DNA from: Leptospira sp.
GTDB taxonomy: Bacteria; Spirochaetota; Leptospiria; Leptospirales; Leptospiraceae
Assembly: GCA_020831715.1 (NCBI GenBank)
Contig: JAFIGA010000049.1
Location: 1-34,054, forward strand
Direction: 5' to 3'
Length of the DNA: 34,054 nucleotides
Positions 1 through 7,217 of this stretch are shown piece after piece (positions within the stretch are counted from its first letter, which is position 1; each line of letters opens with the position of its first letter). The notes under the pieces were generated by a model. It did no database searches, was not told the origin of the DNA, and was given only the letters and a program-made list of their open reading frames with translations. The translations under genes were made by a program, and so were the position numbers.

Positions 1-37
1 GAGTGCTCACATTTGTTCGCAGAAGAATTAACAACCA

Positions 38-68
38 CAGCACCAATTGCTTTGCAATGTAGTGCTGG
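38..68. repeat. Palindromic element copy 1
   Basis: The arms CAGCACCA (38-45) and GTGCTGG (62-68) flank an inner ATTGC-ttt-GCAAT hairpin (46-58). The same arm sequences flank the palindrome at 214-260, so the two look like diverged copies of one element. Their family is unknown. Confidence 0.5.
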
Positions 69-213
69 GCAGGCGGAAGGTTGTGAGTGATTGATTCAAC
101 ACAGATAGAACGACTTATCTGCGCTAATCCCCGAGATCTGCGGGAACTAAATTTACTTGATTGCATCTGCAATCACCCCTAATTCGACAGGCGAAGCCGG
201 AGTCGAATCCCCT

Positions 214-260
214 CCAGCACCATTTAGCGAGGCAAAGCTGAGCGTTAAAAATGGTGCTGG
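214..260. repeat. Palindromic element copy 2
   Basis: A perfect 10-bp inverted repeat, CCAGCACCAT (214-223) and ATGGTGCTGG (251-260), surrounds a 27-base centre. The outer arms match those of the element at 38-68 (CAGCACCA and GTGCTGG). No open reading frame depends on it. Confidence 0.55.
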
Positions 261-270
261 ACATTTCCCG

Positions 271-298
271 AGGAGCAAGCTCTCCTGAATTCTTTTTT
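271..298 (+). terminator. Rho-independent terminator-like hairpin
   Basis: AGGAG (271-275) and CTCCT (282-286) form a 5-bp stem with a 6-base loop, followed by a T-rich run at 290-298. The orientation would stop plus-strand transcription arriving from the hairpin region or from outside the window before it meets the convergent acyltransferase operon. The stem is short, so this is a moderate call. Confidence 0.45.
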
Positions 299-331
299 AT
301 TTCCGTTGTTGTAAAAATTAAGAGTTATTTG

Positions 332-1222
332 CTATTCCGCTATTTCGCCGCCCCAGTATTTGAGATGATCAATGATGTAGTCTTCCAAAATAGTCTGGCT
401 TTCTTTGGAAGGAACTTCCGCAGGGATCGGCTTTCCGATGGAAAAATGAATCTTTCGATCACGGTTCAGCGCACCTAGATCTTTGACAGGACCGCCGGGT
501 AGCCAAAAGTCCGTTTTTAAAGCTATGGGAACCAGTGGAACGCCTGCCTTCTTGGCGAGTTTGGTTGCAATCGAATTGAATTCGGAACGCTTGAAAATAC
601 GATCCCTGGTAGCTTGAGGAAAGATTGCAACCGAGCGATTGTTCTTTAATTTTTCCAATCCTTCAGTCATTACTTTATTGAAATCTTCTCTGGGGTTCGT
701 TCTTGCCAGAGCGATAGGATCGCGAGATTTCATAATTGCACCAAACATGCGATTGGTCACCAAGCTATCTTTAACCACAAATGTTAGTGGCTTCTGCGAG
801 GCAATGAAGGCAGGTAACACAAATGTTTCCAAGACGGACATATGGTTTCCGGCAAATACTACAGGTCCTTCAGTTTCCAAAACATTTTCTATACCGGTGA
901 TATGGAAAATTCCCCCATAGGATTCCAGAATTCGAATGAACTCAGCAGAGAACTCGAAAAATTTTCTATCTGTGAATTCACCTTTTAAAGCAAGACTGCG
1001 ACCTCGAAATATAATCTGAAGGTATCTAAGCCAAAAGGGAAAATTTGTCCTAAAGAAGATTTTATCCAAATAGTCTTCTTTGTTCTTGCTTAGACTATGA
1101 TACTGAACGCGGACATTTTCTCGCCTAACTATAGGACGTATCATTTCGTCCCTACTTAAAGAATATATTCCCGTATCCAAACTTGATTCGGGAATGATAA
1201 ATTCATTTAGTATTTCTGTCAT
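332..1222 (-). CDS. PlsC-like 1-acylglycerol-3-phosphate acyltransferase family protein
   Basis: The 296-residue protein matches the lysophospholipid acyltransferase (PlsC) family, which transfers acyl chains onto lysophosphatidate or related acceptors at the inner membrane. Motif I is GNHMSVLE (residues 125-132), with His127 and Glu132 where the family normally has HX4D. The motif III equivalent is FPQATR (201-206), close to the usual FPEGTR. A VPLVPIALK segment at 228-236 fits motif IV. An extension of about 100 residues precedes the catalytic core. The ATG at 1222 overlaps the upstream kinase stop as ATGA, which suggests translational coupling. With a lipid kinase next door, a role in phosphatidate formation or phospholipid remodelling is likely. 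The exact acyl acceptor is unknown. Confidence 0.85.
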   Translation of the reverse strand: MTEILNEFIIPESSLDTGIYSLSRDEMIRPIVRRENVRVQYHSLSKNKEDYLDKIFFRTNFPFWLRYLQIIFRGRSLALKGEFTDRKFFEFSAEFIRILESYGGIFHITGIENVLETEGPVVFAGNHMSVLETFVLPAFIASQKPLTFVVKDSLVTNRMFGAIMKSRDPIALARTNPREDFNKVMTEGLEKLKNNRSVAIFPQATRDRIFKRSEFNSIATKLAKKAGVPLVPIALKTDFWLPGGPVKDLGALNRDRKIHFSIGKPIPAEVPSKESQTILEDYIIDHLKYWGGEIAE

Positions 1223-1980
1223 CGGGAAGTAAAAATCTCAGAAATAGGAAAAAACACTGAATTGGATTCTATCCCAAAAATCAGTATGGCACTCATTGCC
1301 ATAACAAAACAAGAGACTATAGGTATCAAAAGATTATCGTCCAAGAATCCTTTCCATGTAGTGCCGGAAAAGAACTCAGTAATACCGGCAACAATGGTTC
1401 CAATCATTAGAATTGCAATTGCGGATACCTGAACACCTCCACCATCATCTAACAGAGAATAAGCAGTTCCCGGGCTATAAAACGAAAATAAATAAATCAA
1501 ACCCAAACCAAAAAGACTGGCTGAAATAATAAATGCAATAATTCCTTCTATTGACTTTCCATTGTAGAGTCTATGCTTTCCATAGTTGGAACCTATATAT
1601 GCCGCAAAGGGATCACCAATGACCAAAAAGGCAAGAGATAGAACCGCAAGTTCCGCAGGAAAGAAAAGGATAACAATTAAATTAGCTGTAAAATAAGGAA
1701 CGGTTGCATTCATGTATTCTCGTTCCCCTTCTTTCATGAGAGGACCGAAAATCATCCAAAAGAATTTGGAAAATCCTTCAAAGCGAAACCTAAAAAACTC
1801 CAATATAGCCAATACAACCAAAGATACGGCAAGAGCTGTGACAATGATTGCGCGAGTAGAATACAGCAATCCGAAGCTACCCTCGAAAGCATCCAAAAAA
1901 AGTGCCAATGGGATGATTAGCCCCAAAAGGTGCCATCCCTTCCTGAGGAAATTAAATTTATGTTTGTTAGAATTTGTCAT
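1219..1980 (-). CDS. CTP-dependent lipid kinase-like membrane protein (DGK1/SEC59/VTE5 family)
   Basis: This 253-residue, strongly hydrophobic protein resembles the family of CTP-dependent diacylglycerol, dolichol and phytol kinases, which is related to phosphatidate cytidylyltransferases. Visible marks are the N-terminal RKGWH (13-17), GDPFAAYIG (122-130) followed by GKSIEG (141-146), and a C-terminal Glu202 and DDN (214-216) pattern. About seven membrane helices can be seen. A ribosome binding site (AAGGA, six bases before the ATG) supports the start at 1980. It sits between a STAS gene (14-base gap) and an acyltransferase (4-base overlap). That context favours phosphorylation of a lipid alcohol or diacylglycerol, but the substrate is inferred. 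Confidence 0.75.
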   Translation of the reverse strand: MTNSNKHKFNFLRKGWHLLGLIIPLALFLDAFEGSFGLLYSTRAIIVTALAVSLVVLAILEFFRFRFEGFSKFFWMIFGPLMKEGEREYMNATVPYFTANLIVILFFPAELAVLSLAFLVIGDPFAAYIGSNYGKHRLYNGKSIEGIIAFIISASLFGLGLIYLFSFYSPGTAYSLLDDGGGVQVSAIAILMIGTIVAGITEFFSGTTWKGFLDDNLLIPIVSCFVMAMSAILIFGIESNSVFFPISEIFTSR

Positions 1981-1994
1981 ATTGTTCCTTCACG

Positions 1995-2351
1995 CTATCT
2001 ATAAGGTCTTGATGCCAATTTCATTGCCGTCTCTTCATTATCGGGAACGATGAATAGATTTCGAATACCGGCCATTTGAAATACTTGTTTTGCCGAATGG
2101 GATAAGTTTATCAAAACAACCCTAACCCTATGAGTAAAGCTTAAATCAGCCAATTCTCTAAAAGAAGTCACACCTTGGGAAGTGATCATATTCACATCTT
2201 CCAAATCCAGAATCATCGCACCCTTCTTAATTCCTTTCTGCATGGATTCCAAAAATTTTTGACTTGTAAAAGAATTGATATTCCCTGTAATTTTATAAAT
2301 GGTCACATTTTCAATCTTTTCAGAAATGATATTCAGCTCATCTAAACTCAT
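1995..2351 (-). CDS. STAS-domain protein (anti-sigma factor antagonist-like)
   Basis: A 118-residue single STAS domain of the SpoIIAA/RsbV type, the class that binds anti-sigma kinases in partner-switching circuits. The strand-helix pattern ILDLEDVNMITSQGV (47-61) is typical. Aligned with the usual DSSG, it reads TSQG, so the position of the phosphorylated serine is Gln59 (codon at 2175-2177). The protein therefore probably cannot be switched by serine phosphorylation at the usual site. It is the first gene of a three-gene operon with the lipid kinase and acyltransferase. Its start lies 18 bases from the divergent gene at 2370, and the ribosome binding site is weak. Its partner is not visible here. 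Confidence 0.85.
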   Translation of the reverse strand: MSLDELNIISEKIENVTIYKITGNINSFTSQKFLESMQKGIKKGAMILDLEDVNMITSQGVTSFRELADLSFTHRVRVVLINLSHSAKQVFQMAGIRNLFIVPDNEETAMKLASRPYR

Positions 2352-2369
2352 AGGATACTTACATTTTTA
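2352..2369. promoter_or_regulatory. Very short divergent intergenic gap
   Basis: Only 18 bases separate the start of the minus-strand STAS gene from the GTG of the plus-strand membrane protein. Promoters for the two directions must therefore lie inside the opposite coding regions, or one start is wrong. No clear -35/-10 pair or strong Shine-Dalgarno sequence is seen inside the gap. Confidence 0.35.
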
Positions 2370-3095
2370 GTGATTTGGTTTATTTCTGCATGTCTTTTTT
2401 TACTATTGGATCATTATATTCCGGATTTTAGCGGAATAGTCCTTTTGGGAATATCACTCCCATTTTTTGTAATTTCGGAGGGTCGAGAAAGAAAAAGCCT
2501 TCGCTTTTCTATTGACGAACCATTTCTTATTTGTTTTCTGATCGTGGTGTTGGGACTGGGAACAGTTCTAGGTGCTATGCCGCAAGATATAATCAATTTG
2601 GTCGGTCTTGGATTATTTGCCTTCATAACTCACCATCATTTCAAAAGTAAAGAAATGATTTTAAGTCTTCTGTTTTGGAGTTTTTTTTCTTGGTTTGTTT
2701 TCTGGGTCGTGGATGGCAAATATTGGGAGTTGGTTGCGCTTTCCATACTTTTTTCCTTCTTTGCTAGATCCAATCGATACATTCAGTCTCTTTCAATTGG
2801 CATTCACATATTGGGAATTATTTTTTTATTTGTATTTTATCGAGATTTTACGCATTTTAGTATGGCATCACTTTACGTAGAATTTCACTTTTTCAAATCA
2901 ATCGCAATAGCTTGCGCCATGATGTCAATTCTTGCTGTTTTTATTGCAAATTACTATAAACCCGTCGATTTATTGATGAAATCCAGCATACTTTTCATCT
3001 TATTTTTAATGGTTTTTTTATTTATGAATCCAATTTTTTCTATATTTCTATATTTTTCATCCTTGCAAGTTATTGCTGATGTTAGAGAGTCGTAG
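2370..3095 (+). CDS. Hypothetical multi-pass membrane protein
   Basis: I do not recognise a family. The 241-residue product is almost entirely hydrophobic, with about seven predicted membrane segments broken by short polar turns such as SEGRERKS near residue 40. The start is the GTG at 2370, the first plausible initiator after an in-frame stop at 2343-2345; no good ribosome binding site precedes it. It is followed after 9 bases by a coiled-coil protein and then a SurA-like lipoprotein on the same strand. The context hints at an envelope function but nothing more specific. Confidence 0.7.
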   Translation: MIWFISACLFLLLDHYIPDFSGIVLLGISLPFFVISEGRERKSLRFSIDEPFLICFLIVVLGLGTVLGAMPQDIINLVGLGLFAFITHHHFKSKEMILSLLFWSFFSWFVFWVVDGKYWELVALSILFSFFARSNRYIQSLSIGIHILGIIFLFVFYRDFTHFSMASLYVEFHFFKSIAIACAMMSILAVFIANYYKPVDLLMKSSILFILFLMVFLFMNPIFSIFLYFSSLQVIADVRES

Positions 3096-3104
3096 GCAGG
3101 GGAT

Positions 3105-3476
3105 ATGATTTTGCAGGCCAAAGTAATACATGCTTACAAGAAATGGGAAGAACTCCAGAGAGATGTTCTTGAACTCACTAAATTGAAAGATCGAATTTCC
3201 GAGGATAGGGATTATTCCGGATTCCTTAAGGACTCATTCCAAAGGGAAATCGAAAAGCTCAGTGGCTACCGAGAAGATCTTTTAAAACTGAAAGTGGGAA
3301 GTAACTCCTCAACTATTTCTCACTCTAACCAAGAAGATGGAAAAAAGCTCTACCAAGAAAAAGAGCAAAATTATCGAGAAGAAGTAGCTCAGGAAAGACC
3401 TCAAAATACCTCTATAAACCAACAAAACAAAAAGGAAACTAAGAAAAAAACAGAAAGACCTGTTTATAAATACTGA
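3105..3476 (+). CDS. Hypothetical coiled-coil protein
   Basis: This 123-residue protein has no recognised family. Residues 1-65 show heptad-like helical sequence rich in Lys, Glu and Leu. The C-terminal half is a low-complexity tail of Asn, Gln, Lys and Glu that is probably unstructured. It has no signal peptide or membrane segment, so it is likely cytoplasmic. An AGGGG ribosome binding site just upstream supports the ATG at 3105. The stop is one base from the start of the next gene, so the two are probably translated together. Confidence 0.65.
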   Translation: MILQAKVIHAYKKWEELQRDVLELTKLKDRISEDRDYSGFLKDSFQREIEKLSGYREDLLKLKVGSNSSTISHSNQEDGKKLYQEKEQNYREEVAQERPQNTSINQQNKKETKKKTERPVYKY

Positions 3477-3477
3477 T

Positions 3478-4986
3478 ATGACGCTAATCAAAAAAACTCT
3501 ATTACTAATTTTATTATCCACATTTGCAATTCAATGCTCATCCGATTCAGAAGTCCTTGCCAGCTTCGATGGGGGAACCGTTTCTCGAAAAGAATTGAGA
3601 GATTATTTTCAAATTAGAGGAGCAAAAATCAACGAAAAGAGTGCAACAATCCAAAATCAATCTAATGTTTTGGAACAAATTGCCCTTCAAAAAATGATTT
3701 ACAAGGACTATCTTGCAACAGAAAAAGTCTCGCAGGATTTTATTGATAAGCTAATAAATCTAACGAAAGGTCAGATGCTAATCAGTATCTACAAACAAAG
3801 TTTTGAAGAAAAAGCATTAAGAAAAAATCCTATGGATTTAATCACCATGCAGATGCTGATACTTCGTCCAAATTCTGAATCGGAAGAAACATCTTCTAAA
3901 TCTCAGGAACTTCTAAAAAAACTTAACGATACTAACAGTGATTCAGAAATCGCAGCAATCATAAAAGAAAACACAGTTGATGCCAATCGAAAACCAATTG
4001 CAGGACTGATTGAACCTTTTTGTGTTAATTGTGGACCCAATCCCTATGCGGATCTACTCGAAGAACCTCTCAAAAATAATGATAAGAAATTCTATCTTTC
4101 TGAATTGGATGGCAATGCATATCTGATAAGAATTGTTAGAAGAAGAGGAATACATGCAAATGTTCTAAATCGTTACTTGGAAGAAAATTTTGCCATGTTT
4201 GAAAAAATGGCGAAAGAATATAAAAATGAATCAAAAGATCCAAATGAGCAGAACAATGCAGATTTTTATCTAAGAGGTACTGCAAAGGAAAAAGCAGAAA
4301 GTTATGGTGAACATATCTCTCGTCAATTCAAAAATGGTCTCTGGCAATCTGAATTGGAAAGAATTAAAAATGAAAGCTCTGTTAAAGTAGAGAACCCCCC
4401 TATGCTCATTTCTGTGGATAATTTGGATCCAAAAGAATTTCCTGATGATCGAGTATTGGCGATAAAAGCGGATGGAAAATCCATCCAAGTCGGAACTTTT
4501 CGCGAAGATTTCAAGGAATTAAGTGAAATTATCGGTCGAAAAAGTGGAGGAGACTCTTCAAAGGAAGATCTATGGGATATGTTGAATTTCTTCTATAATA
4601 TCTATCTTTCCGCTCTCTATATGGAAGAAGATTCTAAGGTTAAATCGCTTTTAGATTCAGATCTTTACGAGAGTTCTATTGAGTTTCTCAAAAATTCTCT
4701 TGTATGGTCACTATTTATGCAAGAAATCTCGGATGAAAAAGTAGATATTTCCGAAACTGATTTACGTGATACCTATGAAGCCGGAAAAATGTTTGCCTAT
4801 TCCAAACCTGACCCAAATGACAAGCAGAAAAGGATTCCCCTTCCCTATTCTCAGGTTAGAACCAAGATACTATCTGAATTGGAAAATCAAAAAAGAAAAT
4901 CAATCTTTGATTCCAAAATCAATTTATTGAAGACAGATAGGCAACTAAAAATTGCCAAGGATTCTTTAAAAGAGGGAAAAATCTAA
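3478..4986 (+). CDS. Putative lipoprotein with SurA-N/parvulin-like fold
   Basis: A 502-residue exported protein with a hydrophobic leader and a lipobox-like end at Cys20, suggesting lipid attachment and a periplasmic location. The segment just after it (VLASFDGGTVSRKEL, 26-40) looks like the start of SurA/PpiC-type chaperones. Residues of about 115-225 then follow a degenerate parvulin pattern: a MLILRP strand, a helical repeat, an AGLIEPF turn and a final YLIRIVRRR strand. Classical parvulin active-site residues are not clear, so it may act as a chaperone without isomerase activity. It ends a three-gene cluster and would plausibly help fold outer-membrane or secreted proteins. The family call is moderate. 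Confidence 0.6.
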   Translation: MTLIKKTLLLILLSTFAIQCSSDSEVLASFDGGTVSRKELRDYFQIRGAKINEKSATIQNQSNVLEQIALQKMIYKDYLATEKVSQDFIDKLINLTKGQMLISIYKQSFEEKALRKNPMDLITMQMLILRPNSESEETSSKSQELLKKLNDTNSDSEIAAIIKENTVDANRKPIAGLIEPFCVNCGPNPYADLLEEPLKNNDKKFYLSELDGNAYLIRIVRRRGIHANVLNRYLEENFAMFEKMAKEYKNESKDPNEQNNADFYLRGTAKEKAESYGEHISRQFKNGLWQSELERIKNESSVKVENPPMLISVDNLDPKEFPDDRVLAIKADGKSIQVGTFREDFKELSEIIGRKSGGDSSKEDLWDMLNFFYNIYLSALYMEEDSKVKSLLDSDLYESSIEFLKNSLVWSLFMQEISDEKVDISETDLRDTYEAGKMFAYSKPDPNDKQKRIPLPYSQVRTKILSELENQKRKSIFDSKINLLKTDRQLKIAKDSLKEGKI

Positions 4987-4995
4987 TTATAAATA

Positions 4996-5024
4996 TTTTT
5001 TTTCTTGATAAATCAAGATATAAT
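4996..5024 (+). promoter_or_regulatory. Promoter of the XRE gene
   Basis: A perfect -10 hexamer, TATAAT (5019-5024), lies 28 bases before the ATG. The -35 position (4996-5001) is only a T-run, so recognition may depend on the -10 or on an activator. The space between is occupied by the palindrome at 5003-5018. Confidence 0.6.
5003..5018. promoter_or_regulatory. Candidate operator palindrome for the XRE protein
   Basis: TCTTGATAAATCAAGA has perfect 7-bp arms around a 2-base centre and ends directly against the -10 hexamer. A bound repressor would block RNA polymerase. XRE proteins commonly bind such sites in their own promoters, so autoregulation by the downstream protein is the simplest reading. 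That is an inference from position and symmetry. Confidence 0.55.
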
Positions 5025-5051
5025 AGCAATAATTACATAAGAGGGTAAGAT

Positions 5052-5474
5052 ATGAGTAACCACATATATATGTTAAGAAAGAAAAGAGCTATAAAGCAAT
5101 ACGATATGGCACGAGCTCTAGGTGTATCCCCTAGTTACCTGTCAAAAATAGAGACAGGAACTCAAGAGCCAACAGAAAAATTCAAAACTGCATGTTCCAA
5201 ATTCTTAAAGACTTCAATTGTAAAATTATTCAATGATGAGCCCGTTGAAGATATTTTCCCTGAATTCACAAAAGGTCTTACAAATAGACTCTGGGCGAAA
5301 AGAAGAGAAATGGGAATTAAACAATACGATATGGCGAAAAAGCTTAAAGTCTCCACTCCTTTTCTTTCTAAAGTAGAATTAGGACTTTTGGAACCACCGG
5401 AAGAGTTCAAGAAATTGGCTTCCAAGGTTTTCAAAATGAACCAAAACGATCTTTTTCTCGCTGAAGTAGACTAA
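5052..5474 (+). CDS. Tandem double-HTH XRE-family transcriptional regulator
   Basis: The 140-residue protein is two XRE (HTH_3) domains in a row, at about 6-60 and 77-135, with almost nothing else. Both halves share IKQYDMA, then VS.. and FLSK or YLSK followed by (V/I)E.G..EP, and (K/E)EFK, so they come from an internal duplication. One polypeptide could thus act as a built-in dimer on a palindrome such as the one at 5003-5018. A good ribosome binding site (GAGGG, six bases before the ATG) supports the start. It has its own promoter and is followed by a strong hairpin, so it appears to be a single-gene unit. No ligand-binding domain is present. The target genes are unknown. Confidence 0.85.
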   Translation: MSNHIYMLRKKRAIKQYDMARALGVSPSYLSKIETGTQEPTEKFKTACSKFLKTSIVKLFNDEPVEDIFPEFTKGLTNRLWAKRREMGIKQYDMAKKLKVSTPFLSKVELGLLEPPEEFKKLASKVFKMNQNDLFLAEVD

Positions 5475-5482
5475 TTCATAAT

Positions 5483-5509
5483 GAAAGCACGGGGAATTAC
5501 CGTGCTTTC
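5483..5509 (+). terminator. Strong hairpin between XRE gene and symporter
   Basis: GAAAGCACGG (5483-5492) pairs perfectly with CCGTGCTTTC (5500-5509) around a 7-base loop. The sequence after it is pyrimidine-rich but has no T-run, so it may be a weak terminator. The hairpin ends 8 bases before the symporter ATG and takes the place of a ribosome binding site, so a role in controlling that gene is equally possible. Confidence 0.55.
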
Positions 5510-5517
5510 ACTCTTCT

Positions 5518-7125
5518 ATGTCCCAATCAAAAAATAATAAAGATGGATGGGCCACTCGCACTGGTCTTATTCTCGCTGTGGCAAGCGGTGCTATTGGTCT
5601 TGGGAATTTCCTGAGATTTCCCGGTCAGGCAGCGCAAAATGGTGGGGGAGCATTTATGCTTCCCTACATTATATCATTTATTATTTTAGGAATTCCCGTT
5701 TGTATCACTGAATGGATTATGGGTCGAAAAGGCGGACGTACCGGTCACTCTGCACCATTCATCTTCCAATCTTTCCTTAGTGGAGTACCACTCCGAATAT
5801 CCGGAACAATAGGTGTTATGATTCCCATAATGATCTATGTGTATTATGTATTCATTGAAGCATGGTGCCTCTCTTATGCTTACTATTTTGCAACAGGAGG
5901 ATTGAACCTAGCAGCCTCTTCCGCTAATACTAAATCACCCGGATTTCAAGAAGCGATTGTAAAAAATGCGACGGTTTTCTTTGAAAATTTCAGTGGAACA
6001 AAATATTTGGGCGCGGCTTTTGAAAGTGATGTTATTATTTTCACTATGCTTTGTTTTATGATGAATTTCTATTTGGTATTTAGAGGACTATCACGAGGTC
6101 TGGAAGCTTTTGCCAAATTTGCCATTCCAATGATGTTAGTATGTAGTATCATAGTATTAGTTCGAATTCTAACCCTGGATGGTATTGGTGAAGGTTTGGG
6201 TGCTATGTGGAATCCTGACTGGTCGAGTCTTACCAACCCGGGAGTATGGGTTGCGGCGGCGGGTCAGATATTCTTTTCTCTTTCTACCGGTTTTGGTATT
6301 GCCCTGGTTTTCTCATCCTTTTTGAAAAAGAAAGACGATGTGGTGCTTTCGAGTTTATCTTCTGCAACCTTGAATGAATTTTGCGAAGTATCTTTGGGAG
6401 GAATGATTACTATTCCTATCGCATTTCTATTCTTAGGTGCAGCAGCGAGTAGTTTTGGTACATTTGGTATGGGATTCATAGCCCTACCTGCCGTATTCAC
6501 TATGATGCCTGCAGGAGAGTTCTTCGGTGCATTGTGGTTCTTTGTTTTATTTTTAGCGGCACTCACATCGAGTGTTACCATGCTTCAACCGGGTATTTTA
6601 TTCTTGGAAGAAGGATTTGGTCTTTCGAAGCGTAAGGCTTCCACAATTTTATTTTTATTCACATTTGCTTTGTGCATGCCTATCATTTATTTCAATGTGG
6701 GATTTGCGGCACTTGATCTGACGGATTTTTTTGTTGGAACTCTCATGATCTATATTCTTGCCACAATTCAAATTTTGATCTTTGTTTGGAAGATTGGTGT
6801 GGATGAAGGAATCAGAGAAGGAAACGAAGGCTCACATATTCAAGTTCCCAGATTCTATCGATATTTAATGAAATATGTTACTCCCTATTTTTTAATAATA
6901 GTTTTTGTTGCTTTTATGATTCAATACCTACCCGAATACATAGATAAAATGGATGGAGGACTCATGGCTTCTCTAGCCTTGGAAAAAGGTGAGTCTATAG
7001 ATAATGCAATTATAAAAGCAGATATTGCAAAATATGTATTGGTATCATTAGTTGCTTTGTTTGGTTTTTTTTATTACTTAGTTAATAAAAGTTTTCAGAG
7101 ACAGAAAAAGGTAAGTAATCTATGA
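5518..7125 (+). CDS. Sodium-dependent NSS-family (SNF) amino-acid-type transporter
   Basis: The 535-residue protein is a neurotransmitter:sodium symporter family member, a class that imports amino acids or related amines using the sodium gradient. The diagnostic N-terminus is present: [12 protein letters not shown], then [11 protein letters not shown] (24-34) in helix 1, followed by [20 protein letters not shown] stretch and a SSVTMLQPG stretch match the broken helix 6 and helix 8 regions. Eleven or twelve membrane helices are visible. No Shine-Dalgarno sequence precedes the ATG; a hairpin ends 8 bases upstream. The stop overlaps, as ATGA, a 31-codon membrane ORF that resembles the small subunit some NSS transporters use. 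The substrate cannot be told from sequence. Confidence 0.9.
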   Translation: MSQSKNNKDGWATRTGLILAVASGAIGLGNFLRFPGQAAQNGGGAFMLPYIISFIILGIPVCITEWIMGRKGGRTGHSAPFIFQSFLSGVPLRISGTIGVMIPIMIYVYYVFIEAWCLSYAYYFATGGLNLAASSANTKSPGFQEAIVKNATVFFENFSGTKYLGAAFESDVIIFTMLCFMMNFYLVFRGLSRGLEAFAKFAIPMMLVCSIIVLVRILTLDGIGEGLGAMWNPDWSSLTNPGVWVAAAGQIFFSLSTGFGIALVFSSFLKKKDDVVLSSLSSATLNEFCEVSLGGMITIPIAFLFLGAAASSFGTFGMGFIALPAVFTMMPAGEFFGALWFFVLFLAALTSSVTMLQPGILFLEEGFGLSKRKASTILFLFTFALCMPIIYFNVGFAALDLTDFFVGTLMIYILATIQILIFVWKIGVDEGIREGNEGSHIQVPRFYRYLMKYVTPYFLIIVFVAFMIQYLPEYIDKMDGGLMASLALEKGESIDNAIIKADIAKYVLVSLVALFGFFYYLVNKSFQRQKKVSNL

Positions 7126-7217
7126 ATATTCAAGGATGGATTATAATGATCTCTTCCCTCAGTTTAGTATTTTCTTTGGCTATTTTCTGCCTCTACCATC
7201 TCTATCGGACAAAATAA
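7122..7217 (+). CDS. Putative MetS-like small subunit of the NSS transporter (31 aa)
   Basis: This short ORF starts with the ATG of an ATGA overlap with the symporter stop and ends in a TAATG overlap with the helicase start. The product begins MNIQGWIIM and is a single membrane helix (residues of about 6-26) with a basic end, HLYRTK. Some NSS transporters, such as the Corynebacterium MetP system, need a small one-helix partner (MetS) encoded immediately downstream. Size, topology and position all fit that partner. The two exact overlaps argue that it is translated. It would sit in the inner membrane beside the symporter. The homology is too short to be certain. Confidence 0.6.
   Translation: MNIQGWIIMISSLSLVFSLAIFCLYHLYRTK

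Larger units (their letters stand above)
1..331. other. Non-coding, hairpin-rich intergenic region
   Basis: I see no credible gene here. The stretch is packed with short inverted repeats on the plus strand: 39-43/62-66 enclosing 46-50/54-58; ACAACC (31-36) with GGTTGT (79-84); CAGATA (102-107) with TATCTG (116-121); CCCG (130-133) with CGGG (141-144); a 7-bp stem at 158-164/169-175; ATTCGAC (182-188) with GTCGAAT (202-208); a 10-bp stem at 214-223/251-260; and AGGAG (271-275) with CTCCT (282-286), followed by T-rich DNA. ATCTGCG occurs as a direct repeat at 117-123 and 136-142. It could be degraded dispersed repeat DNA or a structured transcript entering from outside the window; sequence alone does not decide. 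It lies downstream of the minus-strand acyltransferase gene. Confidence 0.6.

Noticed and set aside
202..222. Resemblance to a tRNA or tmRNA 3-prime end (GTCGAATCCCCT then an acceptor-like strand ending CCA)
   Set aside because: The 5-prime strand of the T-stem does not pair and no matching tRNA body lies upstream. The CCA-like end is explained by the palindrome at 214-260.
251..478. Plus-strand ORF of 75 codons at the edge of the acyltransferase gene
   Set aside because: It starts inside the palindrome, crosses the terminator and runs antisense to the acyltransferase; no protein features.
5005..5010. TTGATA as the -35 box of the XRE promoter
   Set aside because: It is only 8 bases from the -10 hexamer, too close; it is part of the palindrome instead.
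7136..7216. Longer N-terminus for the helicase from ATG 7136
   Set aside because: The extra 27 residues do not look like a helicase N-terminus and occupy the small-ORF DNA; ATG 7217 fits the TAATG overlap.
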